Positions 7,770 through 17,194 are shown, counted from the first letter of the stretch. The stretch is 47,203 nucleotides of DNA from Marinobacter sp. SS5-14b (GCF_030541005.1 NZ_JASSVM010000013.1:1-47203), one strand, 5' to 3'. The notes: generated by a model not told the origin, from the sequence alone. Translations and numbers: made by a program.

Positions 7770-10606
7770 GGGGCCACAGGCTTGCGTTGGCGCAGCTCTT
7801 CCAGAATTTCGTGCTGATTGGTGACTTTTTCACCGGTCAGCACTTGTAATGCCCGAGCTCGTTCCATCAGGGCTTCGTGGTAAGTTTGCGTGAGCTCGTC
7901 CAGTGTCACTTCCCGAATGGCCGCTGCCAGCTGCTCCCGGCTGTCGAACTGGTAGTTCTCCCGATCGATTTCCCGCCAGTACCGCCCAGACACTTCACCG
8001 AGCTGCCGGTCCCGTTCCATGAGTTTGCTGATAACGGCCTGCTTTTCCCGGTTGAGCTGGCTGGGAGGCAGTTTTGCCAGGGCGGTTTGAAAGCTGTCAG
8101 CGAACTCGACCACGGCTTGGTCGATTTCCTTGCCACTGGCTTCCGGAGACTGGACCACCAGGCCCAGGGCCGGGGTTTCCAGTATCTCAAAAGCGGAGGC
8201 GTAAACGATGTAGCCGAGCTGTCGTGAGGTTCGGATGTTTTCGTAAAAGGGGCTGCTGATAATTTGCGCCAGTAGCTGGTAGCGGGCCCGCTCTGCATAG
8301 GAGGTGTCTTTACCCTGCAGGTACAGGGTGTATCCGGTGTCCGGGTGCTCAACGTCAAGCGTTGCCCGGGTTTGCCCGTCTGGTAGTTGGCGAACCTGAG
8401 CGCGTTCAACTACTGCGCGCTCACGATTGCTAAGTACCATAGCCTGGACTTGCTTCGCCATGTTCAGGGCAGACGCCGCAGTCAGGTTGCCGTGGGCCAG
8501 CATCACCGGGTCGGTTACCCGCACCAGTTCGTTGCCGAAACTGATCAGTTCGTCCAGGGTTACCTCCTTGGCGGCCGCCAGCTTATCAGCGACTGGAAAG
8601 GTGCCGGCGAGCAGGGCAGTCTGAATAAATTCTGAGGTTTGCTGAACCGGCCGGTCTTTGGCTTTGTTTTCCAGGCCGTCAATCAGGCGCTGGCGGGCAA
8701 TGTGGAATCGCTGTTCGGTGAAGTTGGGTTCCGAGAATTCCAACAGGATGCGGTTGACCAGTTTGTGCAGCTTGTCGTTATAGCCGCCCACGCGAATGGT
8801 GACACCTCGCAAGTGCGGGTAAACGGCGTAATCCAGCCCTGCCAGCCGGGCGGAATAGGCCCAGGCATTGAGGTTGGTGGTAATGGCGTCTACCAGCAGC
8901 TGGGTGAGGACAGCGCTGCGGGCCGAGGCGCGAGCCGCGGGTGTGCGCAGGCTGATGAAGACGTTGGCTTTGGGTGTGTTGAAACGCGTGTCTCGGGCGT
9001 ACCAGATGTCCAGGCCGTTGGGTTCGCCCAGCAGAATGGGTTGGGGCATGGTGTGCCCCTCCACCAAGTCAAGATTATCCGGTACAAACGGGTTTGCTTC
9101 GGGCAAGGCCAGTTGTCTGGCCAGTTGCAGATCTGTATCTGTCTGAACGTCCAGTGGTTCACGCTGCCAGGGCGTTTTGTACCATTCGGTAAACAGCGGT
9201 GTCTCAAAGTTTTGTTGCGGCGCAGACACCCAGGCCACCAGGTTGTCTGGGGTTAACCGGTCCAGAATGGCTCGGTATTGCTCCGGTGCGTAGCTTTCCA
9301 TTAGCCAGGGGGCGCTCAGGATGTCTTCTGGCGGGTAGTCCCGAAGCAGGCCGGAGAGTCTCATGGCTGCCTGAACCGGTTCGCTCCGTTCCCGAAAGCG
9401 GAAATCGATCATCGCAAGTTGCTTCATTTCGTCGAAGCGTTCGCGGCCAATGCCTTCGGCTCTGATCTGGTCGATGTAGTGGAAGACGAGCGCGATGATC
9501 TCGTCTTGCCGCTTCAGGCCTTCCCGGGTAAGCGACATGCTGATGTCCAGCGTCGCGTGTTCGCCGGTGTCCATGCCGAGGCCCGCAGAGAGAGACTCTA
9601 CCCATCCTTCCCGTTTTAGCACGTCGAACAGGCTGCCAGGGCCTTCGTGCCCGAGCAGATTCGCTATGTAGGAGGCCGGTTTGGTGGCGTAATTGCTCTG
9701 TTGTGAGGGGATGGGAAACGACAATGCCAGGCTTCGGCTGTCTTTCAGGGTCTCCGCGCTGATCCGTTCGGGCAGGCGCTCCGAGCTGTGCAGGGGCTCG
9801 GTGTGTTCCACAGGCTCCAGGTTGCGGTTGGCAATGGCGCTGAATCGATCTCGAACCAGGCGTTCCAGTTCATCCAGCGGCTGGGGCCCATAAACCGCCA
9901 ACGTCATGATGTTGGATGAGTAGTTCTGTTGCCAGAACTCGATCAGGTCGGGCCGTAGAGGGTTGTCTTCGGTGTTCTCCAGGGTGCTGAGGTTACCGAC
10001 GGCGAACTGACTGAAGGCATGGCTCGGATTGCCGGCGGCTTTGCGTACAGACAGAAGGCGTCGGCCATCTTCTTTCAGCTTGGCACTGTATTCCGAGTGA
10101 ACCGCGTTCCGTTCACGGTCGACCAGCTCCGAGGTGAAAAGCGGATGGGAGAACTGCTGGGCAAAGCGATCGAGCGCCGGTTCCAGGAACTCGCTTTCGA
10201 CGTCGAAAAAATAGTTGGTATCTTCAAACGCGGTGAACGCGTTGTGGCTGCCGCCGTGACTGCTGATGAATTGTTGGTATTCGCCGGCATCGGGGTATTT
10301 CTCGGTACCCAGAAACAGCATGTGCTCCAGAAAATGTGCCAGGCCTTCACGATCTGCCGGATCGTTGCCGCTGCCGACCGCCACGTTCATGGAGGCGGCG
10401 GCTTTATCGGCCTCGGGGTCCGAGGCCAGGATGACACGCAGGCCGTTGTCCAGTTCCAGATACCGGTAGCTGTTTGGATCGTTCGGGCTTTTGCTGGGTG
10501 AGGTACTGGCCAGAGCGGTGGCATTCAGCAGCAAGCTTCCAATCACCAACAGCAGTAGAAGCTGGAAACGGTACAAACGTTGGAACAGGGAGCGGTCAGC
10601 GGTCAT
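7766..10606 (-). CDS. Periplasmic M16 (insulinase/pitrilysin family) zinc metalloprotease
   Basis: 946-residue inverzincin-type protease of the pitrilysin (protease III) family, which degrades peptides in a closed two-half chamber. The inverted zinc motif HFLEH spans residues 91-95 and the distal zinc ligand is E172, 77 residues after H95 as in pitrilysin. The N-terminus has a hydrophobic segment (about 15-33, ending ATALA) that reads as a signal peptide, so it acts in the periplasm. Two M16 halves follow; the C-terminal half carries the SRQLGYIVYA element typical of insulinases. It is transcribed alone, with the start supported by GAGG just upstream. Length matches the family. It is an orthologue-type candidate for ptrA, but I leave the symbol blank. 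Confidence 0.9.
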   Translation of the reverse strand: MTADRSLFQRLYRFQLLLLLVIGSLLLNATALASTSPSKSPNDPNSYRYLELDNGLRVILASDPEADKAAASMNVAVGSGNDPADREGLAHFLEHMLFLGTEKYPDAGEYQQFISSHGGSHNAFTAFEDTNYFFDVESEFLEPALDRFAQQFSHPLFTSELVDRERNAVHSEYSAKLKEDGRRLLSVRKAAGNPSHAFSQFAVGNLSTLENTEDNPLRPDLIEFWQQNYSSNIMTLAVYGPQPLDELERLVRDRFSAIANRNLEPVEHTEPLHSSERLPERISAETLKDSRSLALSFPIPSQQSNYATKPASYIANLLGHEGPGSLFDVLKREGWVESLSAGLGMDTGEHATLDISMSLTREGLKRQDEIIALVFHYIDQIRAEGIGRERFDEMKQLAMIDFRFRERSEPVQAAMRLSGLLRDYPPEDILSAPWLMESYAPEQYRAILDRLTPDNLVAWVSAPQQNFETPLFTEWYKTPWQREPLDVQTDTDLQLARQLALPEANPFVPDNLDLVEGHTMPQPILLGEPNGLDIWYARDTRFNTPKANVFISLRTPAARASARSAVLTQLLVDAITTNLNAWAYSARLAGLDYAVYPHLRGVTIRVGGYNDKLHKLVNRILLEFSEPNFTEQRFHIARQRLIDGLENKAKDRPVQQTSEFIQTALLAGTFPVADKLAAAKEVTLDELISFGNELVRVTDPVMLAHGNLTAASALNMAKQVQAMVLSNRERAVVERAQVRQLPDGQTRATLDVEHPDTGYTLYLQGKDTSYAERARYQLLAQIISSPFYENIRTSRQLGYIVYASAFEILETPALGLVVQSPEASGKEIDQAVVEFADSFQTALAKLPPSQLNREKQAVISKLMERDRQLGEVSGRYWREIDRENYQFDSREQLAAAIREVTLDELTQTYHEALMERARALQVLTGEKVTNQHEILEELRQRKPVAP

Positions 10607-10646
10607 AGGGCCTCATCTATCCGGGGGTCACGCGTGAAAAGTCAGG

Positions 10647-10946
10647 TCAGTGCATCTGGCCGGTTTTTGTACTGGCCGGTTGTTGCTCCAGCGTCTGGCG
10701 GGCCAGGCTGGCGGCTTTGTCGGCGTCCAGTTGCCCGGAGGCGATGCGCTCCAGCACGCTGGCCATAATGGCGACCGACTGCCGGTACTCGGCGAATTCT
10801 GACTGAAAGGCTTTGTCGATGGCCTGGTACACCGCCTGGATTTTTTCTTCCCGGGAGCCGCTGTTGGCTGCGGTGTCATTGATTGCCTTCAGACAGGCGC
10901 GGGCTATGGCAATGTAGCGTTCGGTGTTCGGGTTGTCGTTCTGCAT
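10647..10946 (-). CDS. Small hypothetical helical protein
   Basis: 99-residue protein starting at the ATG at 10946 (MQNDNPNTERY). A longer frame reaching 11042 would add a basic stretch that looks like non-coding sequence. The product is helical, charged and soluble, with no cysteines or membrane segments. I do not recognise a family. It ends 40 bases before the M16 protease start on the same strand, so the two may be co-transcribed. The start is uncertain because the Shine-Dalgarno match is weak. Confidence 0.6.
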   Translation of the reverse strand: MQNDNPNTERYIAIARACLKAINDTAANSGSREEKIQAVYQAIDKAFQSEFAEYRQSVAIMASVLERIASGQLDADKAASLARQTLEQQPASTKTGQMH

Positions 10947-11153
10947 GGCTGGTTTGGCAAACCTTGGTGTTGTTGACGGGATTAGAGACGCGCGAAGGCG
11001 CCGGAAGTTCCCGATTATGGCATTGCCGGGCGATGGTTGCATTGCCCGTTGGTAATTCTGCGCTCCGGGCAGGCAGGCTCTGGCTCATGTGCTAATCTCA
11101 AATGCATTGTGTCGATTACGTGGGCATAACGCAGCTTGGTTGTGCGTGATTTT

Positions 11154-11202
11154 AGAGTAAAGGCTCTAACAAAAACAAAGAGTTACAGAGTAAATGCTCT
11201 AA
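11154..11202. promoter_or_regulatory. Tandem 16-bp dyad operators upstream of acr
   Basis: Two copies of AGAGTAAAnGCTCTAA lie at 11154-11169 and 11187-11202, differing at one base. Each is itself a short dyad (AGAG...CTCT). Their starts are 33 bp apart, about three helical turns, so a dimeric regulator could occupy both on the same DNA face. I do not recognise the motif. Confidence 0.6.
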
Positions 11203-11236
11203 TAAAGTTCGATACATGAAAGATGCAATTAAGTAG

Positions 11237-11276
11237 AATGCCGGCATTGTGGGTTCGCCTAAGACTTTAGTCTTAG
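11237..11276. promoter_or_regulatory. Two further palindromes in the acr leader
   Basis: AATGCCGGCATT (11237-11248) is a perfect 12-bp palindrome. CTAAGACT-TT-AGTCTTAG (11259-11276) has perfect 8-bp arms. Both lie between the tandem operators and the acr start, next to the TAGAAT element, so either could be an operator or part of a 5' leader structure. Neither is followed by a U run, so they are not terminators. Confidence 0.4.
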
Positions 11277-11332
11277 TGGTGTGTGGCCCGATGAAACGAC
11301 AACTAATAAGTAACAGGCAGGACGGATTACCT

Positions 11333-13318
11333 ATGAATTATTTCCTGACAGGCGGCACCGGTTTTATCGGTCGTTTTCTGGTTGAAAAGTTGCTGGCCCG
11401 TGGTGGCACAGTGCATGTTCTGGTTCGCGAGCAGTCACAGGATAAGCTGGCGAAGCTGCGTGAGCGCTGGGGTGTAGACGAAAGCCGCGTGAAGGCGGTG
11501 ATCGGTGATCTCACCAGCAAAAACCTGGGTATCGATGCCAAGGCCATGAAAGCCCTGAAGGGAAATGTTGATCACTTCTTCCACCTGGCTGCCGTGTACG
11601 ACATGGGCGCCGATGAGGAATCCCAGGCCGCGACCAATATTGAGGGCACCCGTGCGGCCGTCGAGGCAGCGGAATCAATGGGAGCCAAGCATTTCCATCA
11701 CGTGTCTTCGATCGCCGCTGCCGGCCTGTTCAAAGGTATCTTCCGGGAAGATATGTTTGAAGAAGCGGAGAAGCTGGATCACCCCTACCTGCGCACCAAG
11801 CACGAATCCGAGAAAGTGGTGCGTGAGGAGTGCAAGGTACCGTTCCGTATTTACCGCCCCGGGATGGTGATCGGCCACTCTGAAACTGGTGAAATGGACA
11901 AAGTTGACGGGCCGTATTACTTCTTCAAGATGATTCAGAAGATTCGCCACGCCCTGCCGCAGTGGGTGCCCACCATTGGTATTGAAGGCGGTCGCCTGAA
12001 CATCGTGCCGGTGGATTTCGTGGTGAATGCCATGGACCACATTGCCCATCTCGATGGTGAAGACGGTAACTGCTTCCATCTGGTCGACACCGACCCATAC
12101 AAAGTGGGTGAGATTCTCAATATTTTCTCCGAGGCCGGTCATGCGCCACGTATGGGTATGCGGATCGACTCTCGCATGTTCGGTTTCATTCCGCCGTTTA
12201 TTCGTCAGAGCATCAAGAATCTTCCGCCAGTCAAGCGCATTACCGGCGCGCTGCTGGATGACATGGGCATTCCGCCGTCCGTTATGTCGTTCATCAACTA
12301 CCCGACCCGTTTTGACACCCGGGAAGTGGAGCGTGTGCTGAAAGGTACGGGCATTGAAGTGCCACGTCTGCCGAGTTATGCCGCAGTAATCTGGGACTTC
12401 TGGGAGCGCAACCTGGACCCGGATCTGTTCAAGGACCGCACCCTGAAAGGCACCGTTGAAGGCAAGGTCTGTGTGGTGACCGGAGCCACCTCCGGGATTG
12501 GCCTGGCCACCGCAGAAAAGCTGGCAGAAGCCGGTGCCATTCTGGTGATTGGTGCGCGCACCAAAGAAACGCTGGATGAAGTCGCAGGTCAGTTGGAGGC
12601 CAAGGGAGGCAGTGTTCATGCTTACCAGTGTGACTTCTCGGATATGGAAGACTGTGACCGCTTTGTGAAGACGGTTCTGGATAACCATGGCCATGTGGAT
12701 GTTCTGGTCAACAACGCTGGTCGCTCTATTCGCCGATCCCTGTCATTGTCGTTCGATCGCTTCCACGATTTCGAGCGCACCATGCAGTTGAACTACTTCG
12801 GCTCTGTGCGGCTGATCATGGGCTTTGCGCCAGCCATGCTGGAACGCCGTCGCGGCCACGTGGTGAATATTTCCTCGATTGGTGTTCTGACCAACGCACC
12901 CCGGTTCTCTGCGTACGTGGCGTCCAAGTCTGCGCTGGATGCGTTCAGCCGCTGTGCCGCGGCTGAGTGGTCTGACCGTAATCTGACGTTTACCACCATC
13001 AACATGCCGCTGGTTAAAACGCCGATGATCGCACCGACCAAGATTTACGATTCTGTGCCTACGCTGTCTCCTGAGGAAGCGGCGCAGATGGTGGCGGATG
13101 CGATTGTGTATCGTCCGAAGCGTATCGCTACCCGGTTGGGTGTGTTTGCGTCTGTACTGCATTCGCTGACACCGAAGATGGGCGAGATCATCATGAACAC
13201 CGGTTACCGTATGTTCCCGGATTCGCCCTCAGCCGCGGGCAGTAAGTCCGGTGAAAAGCCTAAGGTGTCTTCCGAGCAGGTGGCATTTGCCGCCATTATG
13301 CGAGGCATTTACTGGTAA
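11333..13318 (+). CDS. acr: Fatty acyl-CoA/acyl-ACP reductase, alcohol-forming
   Basis: 661-residue enzyme reducing long-chain acyl-CoA or acyl-ACP with NADPH, through the aldehyde, to fatty alcohol, the precursor of wax esters. The ATG at 11333 gives the 661 residues I recall for the M. aquaeolei VT8 enzyme. The sequence agrees with that protein almost throughout. Domain 1 (about 1-370) is an extended SDR of the reductive type with TGGTGFIG at residues 6-13 and Y152xxxK156. Domain 2 (about 377-661) is a classical SDR with TGATSGIG (383-390) and Y528xxxK532. In the studied homologues the N-terminal half reduces aldehyde and the C-terminal half reduces the acyl thioester. It stands alone, with a dense regulatory leader upstream and a strong terminator downstream. 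The symbol is a functional label used for such reductases. Confidence 0.93.
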   Translation: MNYFLTGGTGFIGRFLVEKLLARGGTVHVLVREQSQDKLAKLRERWGVDESRVKAVIGDLTSKNLGIDAKAMKALKGNVDHFFHLAAVYDMGADEESQAATNIEGTRAAVEAAESMGAKHFHHVSSIAAAGLFKGIFREDMFEEAEKLDHPYLRTKHESEKVVREECKVPFRIYRPGMVIGHSETGEMDKVDGPYYFFKMIQKIRHALPQWVPTIGIEGGRLNIVPVDFVVNAMDHIAHLDGEDGNCFHLVDTDPYKVGEILNIFSEAGHAPRMGMRIDSRMFGFIPPFIRQSIKNLPPVKRITGALLDDMGIPPSVMSFINYPTRFDTREVERVLKGTGIEVPRLPSYAAVIWDFWERNLDPDLFKDRTLKGTVEGKVCVVTGATSGIGLATAEKLAEAGAILVIGARTKETLDEVAGQLEAKGGSVHAYQCDFSDMEDCDRFVKTVLDNHGHVDVLVNNAGRSIRRSLSLSFDRFHDFERTMQLNYFGSVRLIMGFAPAMLERRRGHVVNISSIGVLTNAPRFSAYVASKSALDAFSRCAAAEWSDRNLTFTTINMPLVKTPMIAPTKIYDSVPTLSPEEAAQMVADAIVYRPKRIATRLGVFASVLHSLTPKMGEIIMNTGYRMFPDSPSAAGSKSGEKPKVSSEQVAFAAIMRGIYW

Positions 13319-13324
13319 GCCGGA

Positions 13325-13373
13325 TTGCAGGCAACAAAAAACCCGCCATGTGCGGGTTTTTTGTTGCCTGCAA
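13325..13373. terminator. Bidirectional rho-independent terminator between acr and rnt
   Basis: A perfect 22-bp inverted repeat (13325-13346 and 13352-13373) encloses a 5-base loop. It contains a GC-rich core (ACCCGC/GCGGGT) flanked by A and T runs, so it reads as a terminator on both strands. It starts 6 bases after the acr stop and ends 16 bases before the rnt stop, exactly between two convergent genes. Confidence 0.9.
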
Positions 13374-13389
13374 AATGCAGTTGGGAGGC

Positions 13390-14046
13390 CTATGCGTCGC
13401 TGGCGCTGATGGCCGGTGGCGGATAGCCACCCAGTTCCTGCCAGCGATTGACGATGCCGCAGAACAGATCGGCGGTTTTTTCAGCATCGTAAGCGGCAGA
13501 GTGGGCCTCTTTGTTGTCGAACGGAATGCCGGCCAGTTTGCAGGCCTGGGCCAATACCGTGTGGCCATACGCCAGGCCTGCAAGCGTGGCAGTGTCAAAG
13601 GTGGAAAAGGGGTGGAACGGGTTCCGTTTGATGTCTGCCCGCATGGCAGCGGCGAACACAAAGTTGTGGTCGAAGGTGGCATTGTGCCCAACCAGAACCG
13701 CCCGCTTACAGTCGAAGGCTTTGACCGCTTTGCGGATAGGGGAAAAGATTTCACTCATGCCTTCTAACTCAGGAACCGCCTCCCGCTCCGGGCTCCAGGG
13801 ATCAATGCCCGTGAAATCCAGTGCAGACTGCTCCAGGTTTGCGCCTTCGAAAGGGTCGATTTGCTGAAGGTAGGTTTCACCGCGGTGCAGCAGGCCATTC
13901 TCATCCATGGTCAGCATGACGGCGGCAATTTCCAGCAGAGCATCCCGTTCCGGGTTGAAGCCGGCGGTTTCAACGTCCACAACCACGGGTAGAAAACCGC
14001 GGAAGCGCTGGGACATAGGGTGAGGCTGTTTGTTTTCGTCTGACAC
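13390..14046 (-). CDS. rnt: Ribonuclease T
   Basis: 3'-5' exoribonuclease of the DEDDh family that trims tRNA CCA ends and matures 5S and 23S rRNA 3' ends. Numbered from the GTG start at 14046 (GGAG 5 bases upstream) it has 218 residues, normal for RNase T. An in-frame ATG at 14106 would overlap pyrC and is unlikely. Catalytic residues are visible: D24 and E26 in DVETAGF, the aspartate in [12 protein letters not shown], and the final histidine and aspartate in [16 protein letters not shown]. It follows pyrC by 31 bases on the same strand. I recall the same pyrC-rnt pair in Pseudomonas aeruginosa. Confidence 0.95.
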   Translation of the reverse strand: MSDENKQPHPMSQRFRGFLPVVVDVETAGFNPERDALLEIAAVMLTMDENGLLHRGETYLQQIDPFEGANLEQSALDFTGIDPWSPEREAVPELEGMSEIFSPIRKAVKAFDCKRAVLVGHNATFDHNFVFAAAMRADIKRNPFHPFSTFDTATLAGLAYGHTVLAQACKLAGIPFDNKEAHSAAYDAEKTADLFCGIVNRWQELGGYPPPAISASDA

Positions 14047-14077
14047 TCGAACTCCAATGTTCGTGTTGTTTAAAAAG

Positions 14078-15109
14078 TTACGCCATGCGCCAGTGAACGG
14101 TTTCACCGGCTTTTAACGGCACGATGGTACCTTCGGCCAGTGGTAGCTGCTCCGGCATGGTCCAGGATTCGCGCACCAGGGTGATGGTGTCGGTGTTTCT
14201 GGGCAGTCCGTAAAAATCGGCACCGTTGAAACTGGCGAACGCCTCCAGCTTGTCCAGAATACCCAGCTCCTCAAAAATATCGGCGTAAAGACCAATCGCA
14301 CCGTAGGCCGAATAGCATCCGGCACAACCGCAGGCCGCTTCTTTCTTGTCGCGGGCGTGGGGGGCGGAGTCCGTTCCCAGGAAAAATCTCGGATCACCAC
14401 TGGCAACGGCTTCGCGCAACGCTAACTGGTGTTTGTTGCGTTTGAGAATCGGCAGACAGTACAGGTGAGGGCGAATGCCCCCCACCAGCATGTGGTTGCG
14501 ATTGTACATCAGATGCTGAGGCGTAAGCGTTGCGGCCAGGTTGCCACCTGAATGGCTGCGCACAAAGGCGGCCGACTCTGCCGTAGTGATGTGCTCCAAA
14601 ACTACCTTTAGTGTCGGGAAGGCCGCAAGGGTTGGTGCCAGAACGCGTTCCAGGAATACTTTTTCCCGGTCGAAGATGTCGATGTCTGGATCGGTCACTT
14701 CCCCGTGTACCAGCAATAGCATGCCGCACTCGGCCATGGCTTCGAGCACCGGGTAAATATTGCGGATGTCGGTCACGCCGGACGCCGAGTTGGTGGTCGC
14801 ACCAGCGGGGTAGAGCTTGGCGGCGACGACACCGGCGTTTTTGGCTTCGCGAATGGTGTCCGCCGTAGTGCTTTCGGTCAGGTACAGGGTCATCAGAGGT
14901 TTGAAGCCGGTATCTGGCGCGGCCGCCTGGATGCGCTCCCGGTAGGACTCGGCGGCAGCGGCATCGGTGACCGGCGGCACTAGGTTAGGCATGATGATTG
15001 CCCGGCCAAAACAGGCCGCAGTGGCAGGCACAACGCTGTTGAGCACAGCGCCATCGCGTACATGCAAGTGCCAGTCGTCAGGGCGGGTGATGGTCAGTTG
15101 TCTGGTCAT
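14078..15109 (-). CDS. pyrC: Dihydroorotase (PyrC type)
   Basis: Zinc amidohydrolase catalysing reversible cyclisation of carbamoyl-aspartate to dihydroorotate, step three of pyrimidine synthesis. The 343-residue length is standard for the PyrC class. Visible are the binuclear zinc motif H14xH16, the lysine in [12 protein letters not shown] that is carboxylated in this family, metal histidines in [10 protein letters not shown] and VLEHITT, and the catalytic aspartate in [10 protein letters not shown]. It is the first gene of a two-gene unit with rnt. The divergent motY starts 154 bases away. No attenuator is evident. Confidence 0.97.
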   Translation of the reverse strand: MTRQLTITRPDDWHLHVRDGAVLNSVVPATAACFGRAIIMPNLVPPVTDAAAAESYRERIQAAAPDTGFKPLMTLYLTESTTADTIREAKNAGVVAAKLYPAGATTNSASGVTDIRNIYPVLEAMAECGMLLLVHGEVTDPDIDIFDREKVFLERVLAPTLAAFPTLKVVLEHITTAESAAFVRSHSGGNLAATLTPQHLMYNRNHMLVGGIRPHLYCLPILKRNKHQLALREAVASGDPRFFLGTDSAPHARDKKEAACGCAGCYSAYGAIGLYADIFEELGILDKLEAFASFNGADFYGLPRNTDTITLVRESWTMPEQLPLAEGTIVPLKAGETVHWRMA

Positions 15110-15263
15110 GAAGTATCCGCAAAGCAGCCAAAAAATTTCGCGGATTATAGCAGAAGGCAGGCCTGAATGTTTTCAATCTGAATTTGGTTACGATGGCTCA
15201 AGTAATGTCCACCCTTGCCGTTACACGAAGAGCTGAACAGTTAATGTAATTCGGGGCGTTTTT

Positions 15264-16190
15264 ATGGCCATGTTTGATCGCAGGTCTACAGGGTTGACGA
15301 TGGCAGCTTATGCGGCTGCTTTGCCGCTGTGGCTGTCGGCCTCGCCGGTGGCGGCTTCGAGCTATGGCGCGGGTATTGAAAACAGCCAGTGGTATCTCTC
15401 TGAATCGGTGTTTGAATGCTCCCTGACCCACGATGTACCGGGTTATGGGCGTGCGGTATTCAGTCACAGGGCCGGAGAGCAGCTTGCTTTTCACCTCGAA
15501 TCGGAGCTGCCAATGATGCGGCCGGGAAAAGGCCGCCTGGTCGTTGAGGCTCCGGCCTGGCGCCCCGGCGTGGCTCCGCGTCCCGTTGGTTTGGTGGATG
15601 TTTCATCCGGCAGCCGTGCAGTAAGTGTTGGCAATCGCGAGGCGACTCTGATGGCTCAGGGCTTGTTGCAGGGGATGCAGCCAACCTTGACCCGAGCCGC
15701 TCGTTACGATGATCGGCCCGTTCGTGTTCATTTGTCGAATGTGAACTTCTCCGGGCCCTACTCCGGTTACCGGCAATGCGTGGCCTGGCTGCTGCCCGTG
15801 AATTATGATCAGATCCGGCGTTCCCGGGTGCCTTTCGCAAGCGGTAGCACCAGTCTCTCTGAGGCCGACAGAAGGTTGCTGGATAACATTGTCACTTATG
15901 TGATGGCGGATTCGACTGTTGAGCGTATTCTGGTGGATGGTCACTCGGATAGCCTGGGTAGCCGTATCGATAACCGCGCTCTGTCGGAGGAGCGGGCAAC
16001 GGTTGTCGCAGACTATCTAAAAGCTCGAGGTATCGATGAAAATCTGCTGATTGTGCGAAGTCACGGGGACCAGTTCCCGGTGTCACGCCGTCACGCCGAT
16101 AACCGCCGCACGACCATACGCTTGCAGCGTGAAGGAGAGCGGCCCGAACTTCAGCAGGCGAGTGGCATGGGTGGCGAGTTTGCGGGCTGA
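15264..16190 (+). CDS. motY: Sodium-type flagellar motor protein MotY
   Basis: 308-residue exported protein with a signal peptide (hydrophobic to about residue 31, ending SPVAAS). Next come an N-terminal beta-rich MotY domain and a C-terminal OmpA-like peptidoglycan-binding domain (about 185-290, containing ILVDGHSDSLG and NRALSEERA). In Vibrio and Pseudomonas MotY forms the periplasmic T-ring that helps anchor stators. The pyrC-motY adjacency supports MotY over a generic OmpA protein, because I recall the same arrangement in P. aeruginosa. The start has GGGG 6 bases upstream; a second ATG two codons later is possible. It indicates a polarly flagellated host. Confidence 0.85.
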   Translation: MAMFDRRSTGLTMAAYAAALPLWLSASPVAASSYGAGIENSQWYLSESVFECSLTHDVPGYGRAVFSHRAGEQLAFHLESELPMMRPGKGRLVVEAPAWRPGVAPRPVGLVDVSSGSRAVSVGNREATLMAQGLLQGMQPTLTRAARYDDRPVRVHLSNVNFSGPYSGYRQCVAWLLPVNYDQIRRSRVPFASGSTSLSEADRRLLDNIVTYVMADSTVERILVDGHSDSLGSRIDNRALSEERATVVADYLKARGIDENLLIVRSHGDQFPVSRRHADNRRTTIRLQREGERPELQQASGMGGEFAG

Positions 16191-16211
16191 ATGTTGCCGC
16201 CACCAACCTGG

Positions 16212-17138
16212 CTAGTAAACGGCGTTCATCACTTCGAGATGAGCGGCGACGCTTTCAGATAACGCTTTCAGATGGTAGCCCCCTTCCAGCGTCGAAATAA
16301 TTCGGTCGTTGGCGTGGTCATGTGCCACGCTTACCAGCATCTCGGTCAGCCAGCGGTAATCTTCTGCTTCCAGGTTCAGTTCCGCCATCGGGTCTAGCTT
16401 GTGGCCATCAAATCCGGCTGAAATCAGAACCAGCTGAGGCCGGAAATCCTGAAGCTTCTTCAACCAAACCGCTTCCACGGCTTTTCGGTACTCCGCTGCA
16501 GAGCAATTTGCCTCAATGGGCGCATTCACAATGTTGTCTGCCTGACGGTGCACGTGGGAGTGCGGGTAGAACGGATGCTGGAAGCTGGAACACATCAGAA
16601 TGCGTTCATCACCACTGACAATATCAACCGTGCCGTTGCCCTGGTGAACATCAAAATCGATGATGGCCACCCGCTCCAGGTGATGGAAGGTAAGGGCGCG
16701 CATAGCCGCCAGTGCGATGTTGTTGAAGAAACAGAACCCCATGGATTTTGCCCGTTCGGCATGGTGCCCGGGGGGCCTGGCGCAGACAAAGGCATTGGTG
16801 ACCTGGCTGCTCATCACCATATCCACTGCCTGAACGTTTCCGCCAGCAGCCAATCTGGCAGCGCGCAGGGTGTCGGGCATCATGGCCGTGTCGGGGTCGG
16901 TGAATACCCGGCCGCGGGTAGGTTGCATCAGGTCCAGCTGGTGCAGGTACGATTCCGGATGTACGGTCAGCAGTTGGTCGCGGGTAATTTCTTCCGGGCG
17001 TATCCAGTCGAGTTCCTGTTGCAGGTTGGTGTCTGCGAGGTACGCCAGAATGCTTGCGATGCGCTCGGGGCTTTCCGGATGCTCCGGGCCCATGTTGTGT
17101 TTCATGCAGTCGTTGTGGGAGAAGAATGCGGTGGTCAT
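16212..17138 (-). CDS. Histone deacetylase-family deacylase
   Basis: 308-residue zinc amidohydrolase of the arginase/HDAC fold (class II-like, related to acetylpolyamine amidohydrolases and acetoin-utilisation AcuC proteins). The active-site loop is RPPGHHAERA, with the paired histidines H125 and H126. Zinc ligands are in DFDVHQGNGT (D163, H165) and in SAGFDGHKLDP, and the transition-state tyrosine is in LEGGYHL. All catalytic residues are present. The substrate cannot be read from sequence: acetyl-lysine, acetylpolyamine or another amide are all possible. It is divergent from a Pat-like acetyltransferase, which makes protein deacylation attractive. It ends 21 bases from convergent motY. Confidence 0.9.
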   Translation of the reverse strand: MTTAFFSHNDCMKHNMGPEHPESPERIASILAYLADTNLQQELDWIRPEEITRDQLLTVHPESYLHQLDLMQPTRGRVFTDPDTAMMPDTLRAARLAAGGNVQAVDMVMSSQVTNAFVCARPPGHHAERAKSMGFCFFNNIALAAMRALTFHHLERVAIIDFDVHQGNGTVDIVSGDERILMCSSFQHPFYPHSHVHRQADNIVNAPIEANCSAAEYRKAVEAVWLKKLQDFRPQLVLISAGFDGHKLDPMAELNLEAEDYRWLTEMLVSVAHDHANDRIISTLEGGYHLKALSESVAAHLEVMNAVY

Positions 17139-17179
17139 ACTGAACGTCTGAGCCCGAGTCTGATTGTTATTGTGTCGAT

Positions 17180-17194
17180 GTTATCAGGGATAAC
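17180..17194. promoter_or_regulatory. Dyad in the deacylase/acetyltransferase intergenic region
   Basis: GTTATC-AGG-GATAAC is a perfect 6-bp inverted repeat with a 3-base spacer. It lies 42 bases upstream of the deacylase start in the 206-base divergent promoter region, so it could be an operator for one or both genes. No regulator is adjacent and the motif is not one I recognise. Confidence 0.3.

Larger units (their letters stand above)
10947..11332 (+). promoter_or_regulatory. Long regulatory region upstream of the fatty acyl reductase gene
   Basis: This 386-base gap separates the divergent hypothetical gene and acr. Its right half, from about 11140, is AT-rich and crowded with dyads, listed separately. 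A -10-like TAGAAT lies at 11234-11239, but no convincing -35 is visible at the right distance, as would fit an activator-dependent promoter. A Shine-Dalgarno-like GGCAGGA precedes the acr ATG by about 12 bases. I see no RNA gene or reliable small open frame here. Confidence 0.5.
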
